Shown piece after piece: positions 1 to 7,864 of a stretch of 64,000 bases of DNA. The stretch's first letter is position 1; every line of letters starts with the position of its first letter. Where the stretch lies: assembly GCA_038874075.1 (NCBI GenBank), contig JAVZDD010000005.1, positions 5,776 to 69,775 of the forward strand. Direction: 5' to 3'. This DNA is from Jingweiarchaeum tengchongense. GTDB lineage: Archaea > Nanobdellota > Nanobdellia > Jingweiarchaeales > Jingweiarchaeaceae. The notes beneath the pieces were generated by a model that was not told the origin of the DNA, made no database searches, and was given only the letters and a program-made list of their open reading frames with translations. A program made the translations under genes and the position numbers.

Positions 1-258
1 AAGGAAGTTTACGATGAAAATTTTGTTTTGATCGCAATACATGCCTCTCCTAAGACAAGGTTCGAGAGAATAAGAAAACGTGGATTAAAATGGGATATGG
101 AAACATGGGAAGAATTCATTTGGAGGGATAAAAAGGAACTTAGTTGGGGACTGGGCGAAGCAATCGCATTGTCAGATTATATGATCGTGAACGAAGACAC
201 GCTTGAAGAACTAAGAGAAAAAGTGAATGCTGTAATCAATGAGATAATAAAGAGATAA
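1..258 (+). CDS. UPF0200-type nucleotide kinase, C-terminal part
   Basis: The reading frame is open from base 1, so the 5' end with the P-loop lies outside the window; 85 residues remain. The sequence IAIHASPKTRFERIRKRG followed by an ELSWGLGEAIALSDYMIVN-type segment matches the C-terminal half of the archaeal UPF0200 family, P-loop kinases related to dephospho-CoA kinase. Its exact substrate is not established from this fragment. The stop overlaps the end of the convergent metalloprotease gene by 23 bases. The family match is fairly sure; the enzymatic activity is inference. Confidence 0.7.
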   Translation, partial: KEVYDENFVLIAIHASPKTRFERIRKRGLKWDMETWEEFIWRDKKELSWGLGEAIALSDYMIVNEDTLEELREKVNAVINEIIKR

Positions 259-826
259 TTTTATTTTTACACTCATCGCAAAATCTTGAATTGAATCTAT
301 CTCTCTCCGTGTCCATCAAGCAATCGATGTGATGTTCTAATCCAAATGTGTGGCCAAGCTCATGCGCACAATTATTTGAAACTTTTAATATCAATTCATC
401 CAAACTCTCACCATCCCAAAGAGAAGCAACGGAACTCAAGCCAATTTTACTATTCGATGTTCCGTGAAATAGGTTCGTGTATTCACCTTGTGATGTTTTT
501 TTCCAAAGCATCATCGGTGAGATACCCAACACACGATAGAAATTTTCCTTTTCAGCTTCTTGTTTTATTCGCTTAAAAATCGACCCTACAATTGGTCCAC
601 TAAATTCTGGAAAGTAATCAACATAGAAATCTCTCCAACCTATCTCAATCGGCTTTTCCACAATTTTCACGGCATTGAAAGTACCTCTTGGAAAGTATTG
701 AACTGTGAATTTGCTTACATAATAAAAAAATTTTGGTGTCATCACTTCCATTTTTCCATACGGAGGTTTAAATACGGACCTTTCATTGCTTATCTTATAA
801 ACACCAAGTGTTCTTTTCATTACCAT
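236..826 (-). CDS. amzA: Archaemetzincin-like zinc metalloprotease
   Basis: This 196-residue protein carries HELGHTFGLEH at residues 155-165, the HExxHxxGxxH zinc site of metzincins, then a Met-containing turn (Cys169-Leu-Met171) and a late CxxC (Cys183, Cys186). The order fits archaemetzincin, an aminopeptidase-like soluble protease with a second structural zinc. The cysteine that normally follows the third histidine is His166 here, and the spacing to the next cysteine and to CxxC looks shorter than in the classical motif. Start codons ATG at 826 and 820 are both possible. No signal peptide is seen, so it is probably cytoplasmic. Confidence 0.8.
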   Translation of the reverse strand: MVMKRTLGVYKISNERSVFKPPYGKMEVMTPKFFYYVSKFTVQYFPRGTFNAVKIVEKPIEIGWRDFYVDYFPEFSGPIVGSIFKRIKQEAEKENFYRVLGISPMMLWKKTSQGEYTNLFHGTSNSKIGLSSVASLWDGESLDELILKVSNNCAHELGHTFGLEHHIDCLMDTERDRFNSRFCDECKNKIISLLSH

Positions 827-886
827 TTATTGGTAGTAATAATAACTAATAAAGTTTGCGTTACATAGTTTTTAGATGTGATGACA

Positions 887-1483
887 ATGGGTAAACTAGT
901 ACTTGTACTCGGAGCGCAAGGTGTTGGAAAGAGTGTTGTAATACAGGAAGCAATTAAAAAGGTGAAGGAACAATACATAACAGTAAACTTTGGTGATGTT
1001 GTTTCAGAAATAATAAGAGAAAAAGGAATTGGAAATGATAGGGACAAATTCAGAAGAGAAGCCAAGCTCGATTTTTTTAAAGAAATTCAACTGGAAGCAG
1101 CAAGGAGAATTGCTGAGATGACGAAAGAAAAAAATGTAATTATCACTTCTCATGCAGTCATGTACAGAAAATCTGGATTCTTTCCAGGCTTTCCTTCTTA
1201 CTTATTGGAAATATTAAAACCAGTAGCAATTGTAATCATATATTCTAAACCAGATGAAATAGAAGCGAGAAGGAGAAGGGACAGAGAAGCAGGCAAGGAA
1301 TTGGATAGGACTAGGGATACCGTACCAATGGAGATAATTAAACAAGAGCAGGAATATAGTATTTACATCACCTTTGCCTATGCGATGTTTACTGGGTGTT
1401 GTGTGAAAATCATTGAAAATCCTGAGGGAAGGCTAGAAAGTGCAGTAGATGAGCTCGTGGATGCGTTGGAAAATTTGGATTAA
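887..1483 (+). CDS. adkA: Archaeal-type adenylate kinase
   Basis: AdkA interconverts ATP + AMP and 2 ADP. The 198-residue product starts with the P-loop GAQGVGKS (about residues 9-16). Its C-terminal part has the arginine-rich lid RRRRDREAG and a region ending FTGCCVKIIENPEG, typical of the archaeal trimeric adenylate kinase family rather than bacterial Adk. Three in-frame starts (GTG 878, ATG 881, ATG 887) lie together; 887 is preferred because GTGATG just upstream resembles the Shine-Dalgarno spacing used elsewhere here. In many archaea adkA follows secY; here it does not. Confidence 0.92.
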   Translation: MGKLVLVLGAQGVGKSVVIQEAIKKVKEQYITVNFGDVVSEIIREKGIGNDRDKFRREAKLDFFKEIQLEAARRIAEMTKEKNVIITSHAVMYRKSGFFPGFPSYLLEILKPVAIVIIYSKPDEIEARRRRDREAGKELDRTRDTVPMEIIKQEQEYSIYITFAYAMFTGCCVKIIENPEGRLESAVDELVDALENLD

Positions 1484-1839
1484 TCTTTTAAAATATGATC
1501 GTCCGGGTTCCATGCTGGAGTACATATGACGAAAAATTCTAATGTCCCACGATCTTTCCTTATCTTGTGCAATGTATTTGGTAGAATTTCAATAAAACTT
1601 CCTTCCTTTACTTTGATTTTATCCAATTTACCTTTATCTAACTCACCTAAAAAAATCGTCCCATTTCCCTTTGCGATGTAATACTCTTCTCTTGTTTTCT
1701 TGTGGTAATGCAATTTTGATTCGGTCGTAATTACCACGTATGCGATGCTTCTTTCCTTATCCTTTAGAATTTCATAGATTGTTTCACCGTTGTTATTTAT
1801 TTCGCTGTGCTTTGTCAAATGTTTAACTTGATAAGGCAT
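1480..1839 (-). CDS. Small cupin-domain protein
   Basis: A 119-residue single-domain beta-barrel of the cupin_2 type. Cupin motif 1 is visible as HYHKKTREEYYIAKGNG (around residues 44-60), supplying two histidines and a glutamate for a metal. Motif 2 is reduced to LPNTLHKI with one histidine near residue 91. The C-terminal WNPDDH tail is common in small cupins related to sugar isomerases, but no substrate can be named. The gene converges with adkA and overlaps its last four bases. Fold confident, function unknown. Confidence 0.8.
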   Translation of the reverse strand: MPYQVKHLTKHSEINNNGETIYEILKDKERSIAYVVITTESKLHYHKKTREEYYIAKGNGTIFLGELDKGKLDKIKVKEGSFIEILPNTLHKIRKDRGTLEFFVICTPAWNPDDHILKD

Positions 1840-1884
1840 ATAAGCGCAAAAATTTTTTTAATTCTTAAATTTTTGGGTGATAGG

Positions 1885-2184
1885 ATGATGGATGAAAGAT
1901 TGTTAAGGGCGCAGAAGAAAGCGAATGAGTTGGTTGACACAATTAAACAAATTACTTATCCTGATGATTTTTCAAGATTGGAAAGAATAGCAATTGCAGA
2001 CGGTGAAAGATATGTTTTTATTGCTCAAGGTATTTACCAGCTATATAATTTAAGAAAGCTAGGATTAGATAAGAATAAGAAAATTCCGCATGAAAATTTT
2101 ATTCAAATCTTGTCTATGTTAAATGAAGCATATAAGAAACAAAGCCTCCAGAAATTTAGAGAGAAATATTCTTTAGGTGTCTAA
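1885..2184 (+). CDS. Uncharacterised 99-residue protein
   Basis: I do not recognise this family. The product looks all-helical and highly charged (MMDERLLRAQKKANELVDTI near the start), without cysteines, membrane segments or a signal peptide. ATG 1885 is chosen because GGGTGATAGG precedes it; a longer frame back to 1807 would overlap the divergent cupin start. The stop lies one base before tRNA-Pro, so the two are almost certainly co-transcribed. Confidence 0.6.
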   Translation: MMDERLLRAQKKANELVDTIKQITYPDDFSRLERIAIADGERYVFIAQGIYQLYNLRKLGLDKNKKIPHENFIQILSMLNEAYKKQSLQKFREKYSLGV

Positions 2185-2185
2185 T

Positions 2186-2261
2186 GGGGTGGTGGTCTAG
2201 CTTGGTCTAAGATGCCAGCCTGGGGCGTTGGTGGTCCCGGGTTCAAATCCCGGCCACCCCA
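2186..2261 (+). tRNA. tRNA-Pro (GGG)
   Basis: A full cloverleaf is visible: acceptor GGGGTGG pairing with CCACCCC, D stem GTCT/AGAT, anticodon stem CCAGC/GTTGG with loop CTGGGGC (anticodon GGG), and T arm CCGGG-TTCAAAT-CCCGG. The discriminator is A and CCA is not encoded. It starts one base after the stop codon of the preceding gene, so it is probably released from a longer transcript. Confidence 0.96.
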
Positions 2262-2357
2262 TTTTTCCACATATCCAACACTTTAAATGAAAATTTAAAT
2301 CCAGTTTATATCGAAATAAAATCAAAAAGTATTTATTTAGTGCTTTCAAAAAATATA

Positions 2358-3770
2358 ATGATGAAGAGAATATTGTTTTTTCTTTTAATTGCAATTTTGA
2401 TAATCCATATTAGCTATGCGATCACTTACTATGTGACGCCAATAAAACAAGAAGGTAACCCTGGCGAAATACTCTCTTATAACATCACAATATTCAACAA
2501 TGATAGCTTCACGAGAAACTTACAATTCACATTTCTTGATTGGCCTTTATCTTCCTTCTCACCTTCACATCTAATGACATTGGAGCCAGGAGAAACAAAA
2601 AGTGTTGTATTAAACATTGTTATACCTACAAACACAATACCCAACTTAAAGTATTATTTGAATACCTTTGTTTCTGATTACTCAAAAAAAGATGTGACAG
2701 TCAAGATTCCAATAATTGCGAACGTAATATTATCTTCATTGGGAAAGATAAATGTCACACAAATAGTAGCACCAGCTCAGATCGATCCAAGATACGAATT
2801 CGATGTCAAGGTAGGTATCATGAATGTTTTTGAAATCAGGAACATAACATTAATACTAAATATATACAACACGACAGATCCTTTGACCCCACCGATCTAT
2901 TCATCAAGGATCGATAGACCAATAAATACCGGAAATATGACGATTGTCTTTTCTAGAATCAAGCTCACGGATGACCAAGTACCAGGAACTTACTTTATTA
3001 AGACTGAATTGTATGATGGTTCAACGATGATAAGCAATCTAACAGGAGAATTTGAAGTAGTTGGATACTCGGATATAAGCTATGAAATTGAGGAAAAGAC
3101 AACACTATTCGAGAAGAGCGTGATATTCAAATTTTATAATAAAGGTACCAGAGAGAGTGGTAATGTCATACATACGCAGGCGGTTCCAAGTCTTGATTTG
3201 ATTTTGCTGAAAAAAATCGAAGGAAATGGCGAAAAAGTTGGGAATGGAATAAGATGGGTGTACAATGTAGCTCCAAAATCAACAGTTGAAATCGGATACA
3301 CAGTCTCATACGTACCCGTAGTAATATTTCCATTCATTGTCTTGGCGCTTATATATGTGGTTTATTATGTAAATAGAAAAATAATTGTTGAAAAAGAAAT
3401 AATTGAAGTACATAAAGTTGACCATGCATTCTCATTTAAAATACTCCTAAAAGTAAAGAATGTTTCATTTGGTGCTTTCAGGGAGATCGTGATCCAAGAG
3501 CCCGTACCTGCATTCATCTCTTCTGTTGGAGGTTTTGGAACGATTGAGGCAAGGATTGTCAAAAAGGGAGCGCATAAAAACTTAGTTTGGGAAGTCAACG
3601 AGTTAAAAGCTGGTGAAGAACTCACAATTTCATACAAGATGAAGACGAAATTGCATATTCTTGGGAAAATAAATTTACCTTGCGCCAGAGTAAAGTTTGT
3701 TGATAATAAAGGTAAAAGACATGAAAAAAAATCAAATACATTAAGTTTTGAAGTATTATCAAAAGTTTAG
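2358..3770 (+). CDS. Membrane-anchored Ig-like (NEW3/DUF11-type) surface protein
   Basis: The 470-residue product has an N-terminal signal peptide (hydrophobic residues about 5-20), then about 290 residues of beta-rich sequence with many N-x-S/T sites and phrases such as LEPGETKSVVLNI typical of NEW3/CARDB-like domains. A single transmembrane helix follows at about residues 318-338. A further Ig-like domain of about 120 residues, with a WEVNELKAGEELTISYKM strand pattern, lies after the helix. ATG 2358 is preferred over TTG 2340 because it begins the signal peptide. Likely a cell-envelope protein; the ligand is unknown. Confidence 0.65.
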   Translation: MMKRILFFLLIAILIIHISYAITYYVTPIKQEGNPGEILSYNITIFNNDSFTRNLQFTFLDWPLSSFSPSHLMTLEPGETKSVVLNIVIPTNTIPNLKYYLNTFVSDYSKKDVTVKIPIIANVILSSLGKINVTQIVAPAQIDPRYEFDVKVGIMNVFEIRNITLILNIYNTTDPLTPPIYSSRIDRPINTGNMTIVFSRIKLTDDQVPGTYFIKTELYDGSTMISNLTGEFEVVGYSDISYEIEEKTTLFEKSVIFKFYNKGTRESGNVIHTQAVPSLDLILLKKIEGNGEKVGNGIRWVYNVAPKSTVEIGYTVSYVPVVIFPFIVLALIYVVYYVNRKIIVEKEIIEVHKVDHAFSFKILLKVKNVSFGAFREIVIQEPVPAFISSVGGFGTIEARIVKKGAHKNLVWEVNELKAGEELTISYKMKTKLHILGKINLPCARVKFVDNKGKRHEKKSNTLSFEVLSKV

Positions 3771-3789
3771 TTCTAATATTTGAAATTGA

Positions 3790-4083
3790 TCACTGTGATG
3801 ATGTATGTGGTGCAGAATATTTTTTTAATATCTCAGCCATCTGTGGTTGTAATACTGAAGCAGCATCAATTATTATGTCTTTATATCTCACTTCCAAACT
3901 CTTAAAACAAGCATCGCAGATACTCTGTTTCACAATTTCAGTGCTGGGACCAAACTTTATTCCTAGTTCAAGTGTGAATATTTTTGAACACGGCTTACAA
4001 AGGTCTCTCCCACACATCGGGCAAGTTGCTGTAGCAATTCTCTCTCTACAAATGTCACAAATTGTGACTGTGACTTTTGCCAT
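3790..4083 (-). CDS. Small zinc-binding protein, B-box-like
   Basis: A 97-residue protein with three closely spaced cysteine pairs: CDIC near residue 9, CPMCGRDLCKPC near residue 21, and CDAC near residue 57. This suggests one or two structural zinc sites resembling a treble clef or B-box. The C-terminal part is helical. Such proteins often act in protein or nucleic acid contacts, but nothing in the neighbourhood names a role. It converges with the surface protein gene and diverges from the unknown gene at 4228. Confidence 0.6.
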   Translation of the reverse strand: MAKVTVTICDICRERIATATCPMCGRDLCKPCSKIFTLELGIKFGPSTEIVKQSICDACFKSLEVRYKDIIIDAASVLQPQMAEILKKYSAPHTSSQ

Positions 4084-4227
4084 TAAATCACCATTATTTT
4101 AAATTCTTTTATTTCTTATAAACTTTTATAATTTTAATTTATGCATAAAAAAAGAAATTTTTGTGAGAAATAGATAACTACTTAAAAATAGCAAAATTTA
4201 TAATAAAAGAATTTTGCTCAGAATAAT

Positions 4228-4509
4228 ATGGGTTTGGAGGACATATTGAACAAAAAACTACCAATTTTCTGCAAGTTTCTACAAGAAGAGATATACAAAG
4301 ATCAGTTCAGGATAGACACCATCAGGTTCATTGGACAGGTGATATGTAGGAATGGTCTGGTAATAAATGAGATTGAATTGAAATCAAGGGAAGGAGAAAG
4401 AAGAATCGAATATTTCTCAATAAATGAGGATGGTAAAATCGTGTACCATAAAAATTTTGGAGATATCGTCGCAAAGTTTGATAAGAAAATAATGGAATAT
4501 GTTTCTTAG
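4228..4509 (+). CDS. Uncharacterised 93-residue protein
   Basis: Not recognised. Predicted alpha/beta, no membrane segment; a short N-terminal helix contains one cysteine and the rest alternates charged strands (RRIEYFSINEDGKIVYHKN). An AT-rich 144-base gap upstream holds TATA-like stretches, including TTTATAATAAA just before the gene, so transcription with a short or no leader is likely. It is followed closely by the P-loop kinase gene. Confidence 0.5.
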   Translation: MGLEDILNKKLPIFCKFLQEEIYKDQFRIDTIRFIGQVICRNGLVINEIELKSREGERRIEYFSINEDGKIVYHKNFGDIVAKFDKKIMEYVS

Positions 4510-4555
4510 GTTTACATGGCAAAAAATTTATTTTTCATTCTTCTTTTCATAAAAG

Positions 4556-5086
4556 ATGGAAACGAATTGGTACGTGGTCACCGGTGGCCCTTCTTGCGGT
4601 AAAACAAAGGTGATCGAGTATCTCTCATTTTTGGGCTATCGCACCGTACCCGAAGCTGCCCGAGTGTTCTTTGATGTTGAAATGAGTAAAGGAAGAAAAT
4701 TGGAGGAAATAAGGGCGAATGAAGATGAACTTCAAAGAAGAATTCTTCAAATGAAAATAGAAGTTGAAAATAGGATTCCATGTGAACAGCTCACTTTTTT
4801 TGATCGTGGAATACCTGACAGCATTGCTTATTTCAAGATGAGTAATATGGATACAAAACCGGTAATCGAAGCCTCACAAAAAAGAAGATACAAAGGTGTG
4901 TTTTTCTTGGAGCAATTAGTTTTTGAAAAAGATTATGCTAGAACGGAAAACGAAGAAGTTGCTCGTAAGTTGGGCGATTTGATTTACGATGCTTACAATG
5001 ATTTGGGATACAAAGTAATCCGCATTCCTGTGAAACCTATCGATGAAAGGGCAAGATTGATTTTGGATAATTTACTCAATTTTTAA
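4556..5086 (+). CDS. P-loop ATPase/kinase of the AAA_28 type
   Basis: The 176-residue protein opens with the Walker A motif GGPSCGKT (residues 10-17) and has a plausible Walker B/lid region FFDRGIPDS near residues 82-90. The pattern TGGPSCGKT followed by RTVPEAARVF fits AAA_28-like kinases related to NadR and thymidylate kinases. The DRGxPDS motif is typical of nucleoside or nicotinamide riboside kinase-like enzymes, but the substrate cannot be assigned. It lies upstream of tRNA-Tyr with its own promoter between. Confidence 0.72.
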   Translation: METNWYVVTGGPSCGKTKVIEYLSFLGYRTVPEAARVFFDVEMSKGRKLEEIRANEDELQRRILQMKIEVENRIPCEQLTFFDRGIPDSIAYFKMSNMDTKPVIEASQKRRYKGVFFLEQLVFEKDYARTENEEVARKLGDLIYDAYNDLGYKVIRIPVKPIDERARLILDNLLNF

Positions 5087-5104
5087 AATAAGTTTATTGG
5101 TAAA

Positions 5105-5114
5105 ATATTTAAAT
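5105..5114 (+). promoter_or_regulatory. TATA box for tRNA-Tyr
   Basis: ATATTTAAAT is centred about 31 bases before the first base of tRNA-Tyr. The same ten bases occur 28 bases before tRNA-Glu (31045-31054) and 26 bases before the prs start codon (53791-53800), which supports this as the local box A consensus. Confidence 0.6.
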
Positions 5115-5140
5115 TTCCTGAACTTCTTTAAGTAATTGTT

Positions 5141-5271
5141 CCCGGCCTGGCGGAGTGGCTAACGCGTCCGGCTGTAGAGGTAGGTTAAAGATAGCTCTTT
5201 GCTTACGATGATAACCTATCAGCGACTCCGTTGATACCGGAAGATCCCAGGTTCAATTCCTGGGGCCGGGA
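5141..5271 (+). tRNA. tRNA-Tyr (GTA) with intron
   Basis: Exons fold into a cloverleaf: acceptor CCCGGCC/GGCCGGG with the C1-G72 pair characteristic of archaeal tRNA-Tyr, anticodon stem TCCGG (5167-5171)/CCGGA (5237-5241), anticodon GTA at 5174-5176, and T arm CCAGG-TTCAATT-CCTGG. The anticodon loop is interrupted after position 37 by about 58 bases. The discriminator is A and CCA is not encoded. Confidence 0.95.
5178..5235 (+). other. tRNA-Tyr intron (position 37/38)
   Basis: Boundaries are inferred from the mature loop CTGTAGA; an A at both ends leaves one base of ambiguity. Inside, 5179-5187 can pair with 5212-5220 over nine pairs, leaving about 15 unpaired bases before the 3' exon. I could not draw a textbook bulge-helix-bulge with 4-bp centre, so the junctions need experimental confirmation. 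Confidence 0.8.
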
Positions 5272-5337
5272 TTTTTTCTCAATTAAAAATTTATATAAAG
5301 TAAAGTTTAATTAAAAGAAATTCATAAAATAAAAGGT

Positions 5338-5410
5338 GCCCTAGTAGTCTAGTGGCCTAGGATCTCGGCCTGTCGAGCCGGGGACCCGGGTTCAAATCCC
5401 GGCTAGGGCG
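5338..5410 (+). tRNA. tRNA-Asp (GTC)
   Basis: Acceptor GCCCTAG pairs with CTAGGGC, the anticodon stem TCGGC/GCCGG encloses CTGTCGA (anticodon GTC), and the T arm is CCGGG-TTCAAAT-CCCGG. G73 is the discriminator expected for tRNA-Asp. CCA is not encoded. A TTTATATAAA box lies about 40 bases upstream. Confidence 0.95.
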
Positions 5411-5413
5411 ATT

Positions 5414-7033
5414 TCATATTTTACAATTCCTCTGATTAATGCAAGCATTTACAAAGTGAAAAAATAGTGGTGATGGCCTTTCAATCCTTGATTTGAATTC
5501 TGGATGCGCTTGTGTTGCAACGAAAAAAGGATGATCCTTTATTTCTATGAATTCAACTAATCTTCTATCTGGAGAAATTCCTGAAAAGATCAATCCTTTG
5601 CTTTGAAGTATCTTATGATATCTTGGATTGACCTCAAATCGATGGCGATGGCGCTCCGATATTGTCCTTTTTTTCCCATATATTTGCCAAACAACGCTAC
5701 CTTTCTTCAATATGGCTGGATAACTTCCAAGTCGCATCGTTCCTCCCTTCTCCTTCACCTTCTTCTGCTCAGGCAGCATGTCAATTACCGGATACTTCGT
5801 TTTTGGATTTATTTCCGTTGAATTTGCGTTGTTTAATCCACATACATTCCTCGCAAATTCAACGACAGCCAACTGCAATCCAAGACAAAGTCCCAAGAAT
5901 GGAACTTTATTTTTTCTCACGTATTCTATGCATTTTATCTTTCCTTCTGTTCCTCTTGCTCCAAAACCACCAGGAACGATTAAACCGTCTATTCCTTGGA
6001 GCGCTTCTTGGGCGCTGATCGCTCCTTTCTCTATCTCTGTTGTTTCTATCCATCTTATGTTTATTTTACATGCTAAATGCATTGCACAATGATTGAGTGC
6101 TTCGATGATTGAAACATATGAATCATGGAGTGTTGTGTACTTCCCAGCAATTCCAATCGTGATCTCATACTTTGGGTTTTTCAAGTTTTTGAGTAATTCT
6201 TTTAATTTACCTAACTTTCTTCCTTTATATCTCAAATGAAATTTTTCTAAAATCCTTTTCACGGTACCTTGCTCTTCTAGTAGTATTGGTATTTCGTAGA
6301 TTGAAGAGACATCGTGGTCTGAGATAACGGCATTTTTATCTATGTTACAAAAAAGACTTATTTTTTCCTTTGTTTTTTCTGTCAATCTTTCCCTGCACCT
6401 GCAAATGATCATGTCTGGTTGTATTCCAGCTTCCAAGAGTAATTTAACGCTCTGCTGTGTCGGTTTTGTTTTTTGCTCACCAACCACATCAAGTGCTGGA
6501 ATCAGTGTTAGGTGAATAAAAAAACAATTTTCTTTTCCTTCTTCAAGTGCAAGTTGGCGCATTGCTTCTATAAAATAAGAATTTTCAATGTCGCCAACGG
6601 TTCCACCAATCTCTATCACAACCATATCTGCATTCTCTTTTTTTCCTGTTTCCCTAATCAATCTTTTTATCTCATTAGTTACATGTGGTATCATTTGAAC
6701 TGTTTTACCTAGGAATTCTCCTCTTCTCTCTTTCTCAATGATGAGTCTAAATATTTTTCCTCCTGTGATGTTGTTATAATTTCTTAGATTCATATTAAGG
6801 AAGCGTTCATAGTTTCCTAAGTCCATGTCACATTCTGTACCATCATCCAAGACAAAAACTTCACCATGCTCGTACGGGTTCATTGTTCCAGCATCAACAT
6901 TTAAGTAACCATCAAATTTTATCGGACAAATTTTGAATCCTTGATTCTTCAAAAGGAATGCGATACTTGATGATACAATGCCCTTACCCAAACCAGAAAG
7001 AACGCCACCTGTTATTATTAGATATTTTGGCAC
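5414..7033 (-). CDS. pyrG: CTP synthase
   Basis: PyrG converts UTP, ATP and glutamine to CTP. The N-terminal synthetase domain begins ITGGVLSGLGKG and runs to about residue 265; the C-terminal class I glutamine amidotransferase has the nucleophile in LGLCLGLQ (near residue 380) and the His/Glu pair in QAHPEF. GTG 7033 is chosen: it gives the family's usual short N-terminus, and an AAATTTAAAAA box about 25 bases upstream supports a leaderless message. An upstream ATG at 7078 would add 15 residues. Length 539 is normal. Confidence 0.96.
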   Translation of the reverse strand: MPKYLIITGGVLSGLGKGIVSSSIAFLLKNQGFKICPIKFDGYLNVDAGTMNPYEHGEVFVLDDGTECDMDLGNYERFLNMNLRNYNNITGGKIFRLIIEKERRGEFLGKTVQMIPHVTNEIKRLIRETGKKENADMVVIEIGGTVGDIENSYFIEAMRQLALEEGKENCFFIHLTLIPALDVVGEQKTKPTQQSVKLLLEAGIQPDMIICRCRERLTEKTKEKISLFCNIDKNAVISDHDVSSIYEIPILLEEQGTVKRILEKFHLRYKGRKLGKLKELLKNLKNPKYEITIGIAGKYTTLHDSYVSIIEALNHCAMHLACKINIRWIETTEIEKGAISAQEALQGIDGLIVPGGFGARGTEGKIKCIEYVRKNKVPFLGLCLGLQLAVVEFARNVCGLNNANSTEINPKTKYPVIDMLPEQKKVKEKGGTMRLGSYPAILKKGSVVWQIYGKKRTISERHRHRFEVNPRYHKILQSKGLIFSGISPDRRLVEFIEIKDHPFFVATQAHPEFKSRIERPSPLFFHFVNACINQRNCKI

Positions 7034-7102
7034 AATTAACAAAGAATTTTTGTTTTTAAATTTTTTGCTAAGTATCATAATGTATAACTACCAAAAAGTA
7101 AA

Positions 7103-7112
7103 AATTTATATT
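7103..7112 (+). promoter_or_regulatory. TATA box for the gene at 7135
   Basis: ATTTATATTT is centred about 28 bases upstream of ATG 7135, the spacing expected for transcription starting at that codon. This favours 7135 over the upstream ATG at 7114, which would lie before the transcript start. Confidence 0.5.
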
Positions 7113-7134
7113 TATGAAAAGAAACATTTTCAAT

Positions 7135-7785
7135 ATGGCATTTCAAGAAATGGAGACGAGATTCTGGGAAGAACTTGAAAAGATAGCAAAGAAATTTAAA
7201 ATACTTCCAGATCATGTGGTTGCAATATATAATTTGGAAGCGACGATTGAGGACATAGAAGGAGCGCATAAAAGGCCAAGTCTACCAGAAATAATTAGTG
7301 CATCTTTTTCTACGTTTGGTAAGTATATGGTCGAATGTGGTGGCGCACCTCAAATGATAGACAAGTCATATGGATTAAATGAAATTGTGAAAAACAGATG
7401 TATTTATTATTTATTCTCAGAAAATTTTATCGAAGATAGGAGTGGAATAGAGAATGCACTGTTAATTTGTTTAGATCCTATAGAGAGAAAAGTTAAATTG
7501 GGAATCGTCAATGAGCATGGAGAACAAACATTAAATGATTCGTGTCCAAAACCATTTTATCAAGGATGTACAATTAGAGAACATGCGATAAATAGGATTC
7601 GAAGGATAAATTCAAAGGAGCTCGGTGTTTGGTTGAGGGAAAAAACTTCTAAGCTTTTACCAAATTACAATGAAATTTCAAGCGAAGTTAGAAAAATACT
7701 ACTTCCAATAGGAGAAAATTTGATAATAGAATCACGCAAGGAAAGAAAGAGGAGTCATCTTACAAAACAACCATATGTTGCTTGA
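7135..7785 (+). CDS. Uncharacterised 216-residue protein
   Basis: No family recognised. The sequence looks like a soluble alpha/beta protein with a central region GIENALLICLDPIERKVKLG suggesting a beta hairpin, and a basic tail ending ESRKERKRSHLTKQPYVA. Several cysteines are scattered without a CxxC pair. The start at 7135 is supported by TATA box spacing. It is divergent from pyrG and convergent with ftsZ; neither neighbour indicates a function. Confidence 0.55.
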   Translation: MAFQEMETRFWEELEKIAKKFKILPDHVVAIYNLEATIEDIEGAHKRPSLPEIISASFSTFGKYMVECGGAPQMIDKSYGLNEIVKNRCIYYLFSENFIEDRSGIENALLICLDPIERKVKLGIVNEHGEQTLNDSCPKPFYQGCTIREHAINRIRRINSKELGVWLREKTSKLLPNYNEISSEVRKILLPIGENLIIESRKERKRSHLTKQPYVA

Positions 7786-7802
7786 ATTTTTCTAAAGATT
7801 AT

Positions 7803-7861
7803 GGAAGAAAAAAAAGAAAAAAATAAAGGGGGTGCTCATCTTGAGCAGGAAATGATGAGCA
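7803..7861 (-). terminator. Hairpin plus T-tract after ftsZ
   Basis: Read on the minus strand just beyond the ftsZ stop: TGCTCATC (7861-7854) pairs perfectly with GATGAGCA (7840-7833) across a 13-base loop, then CCCCC and a run of about 30 mostly T bases. An alternative shorter hairpin GCTC-ATCTT-GAGC overlaps it. The T-rich run is the usual archaeal stop signal; the strong hairpin is bacterial in style. Confidence 0.65.
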
Positions 7862-7864
7862 TTA

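Noticed and set aside
5603..6092. Overlapping plus-strand frames opposite pyrG
   Set aside because: They mirror the CTP synthase codons and have no family features.
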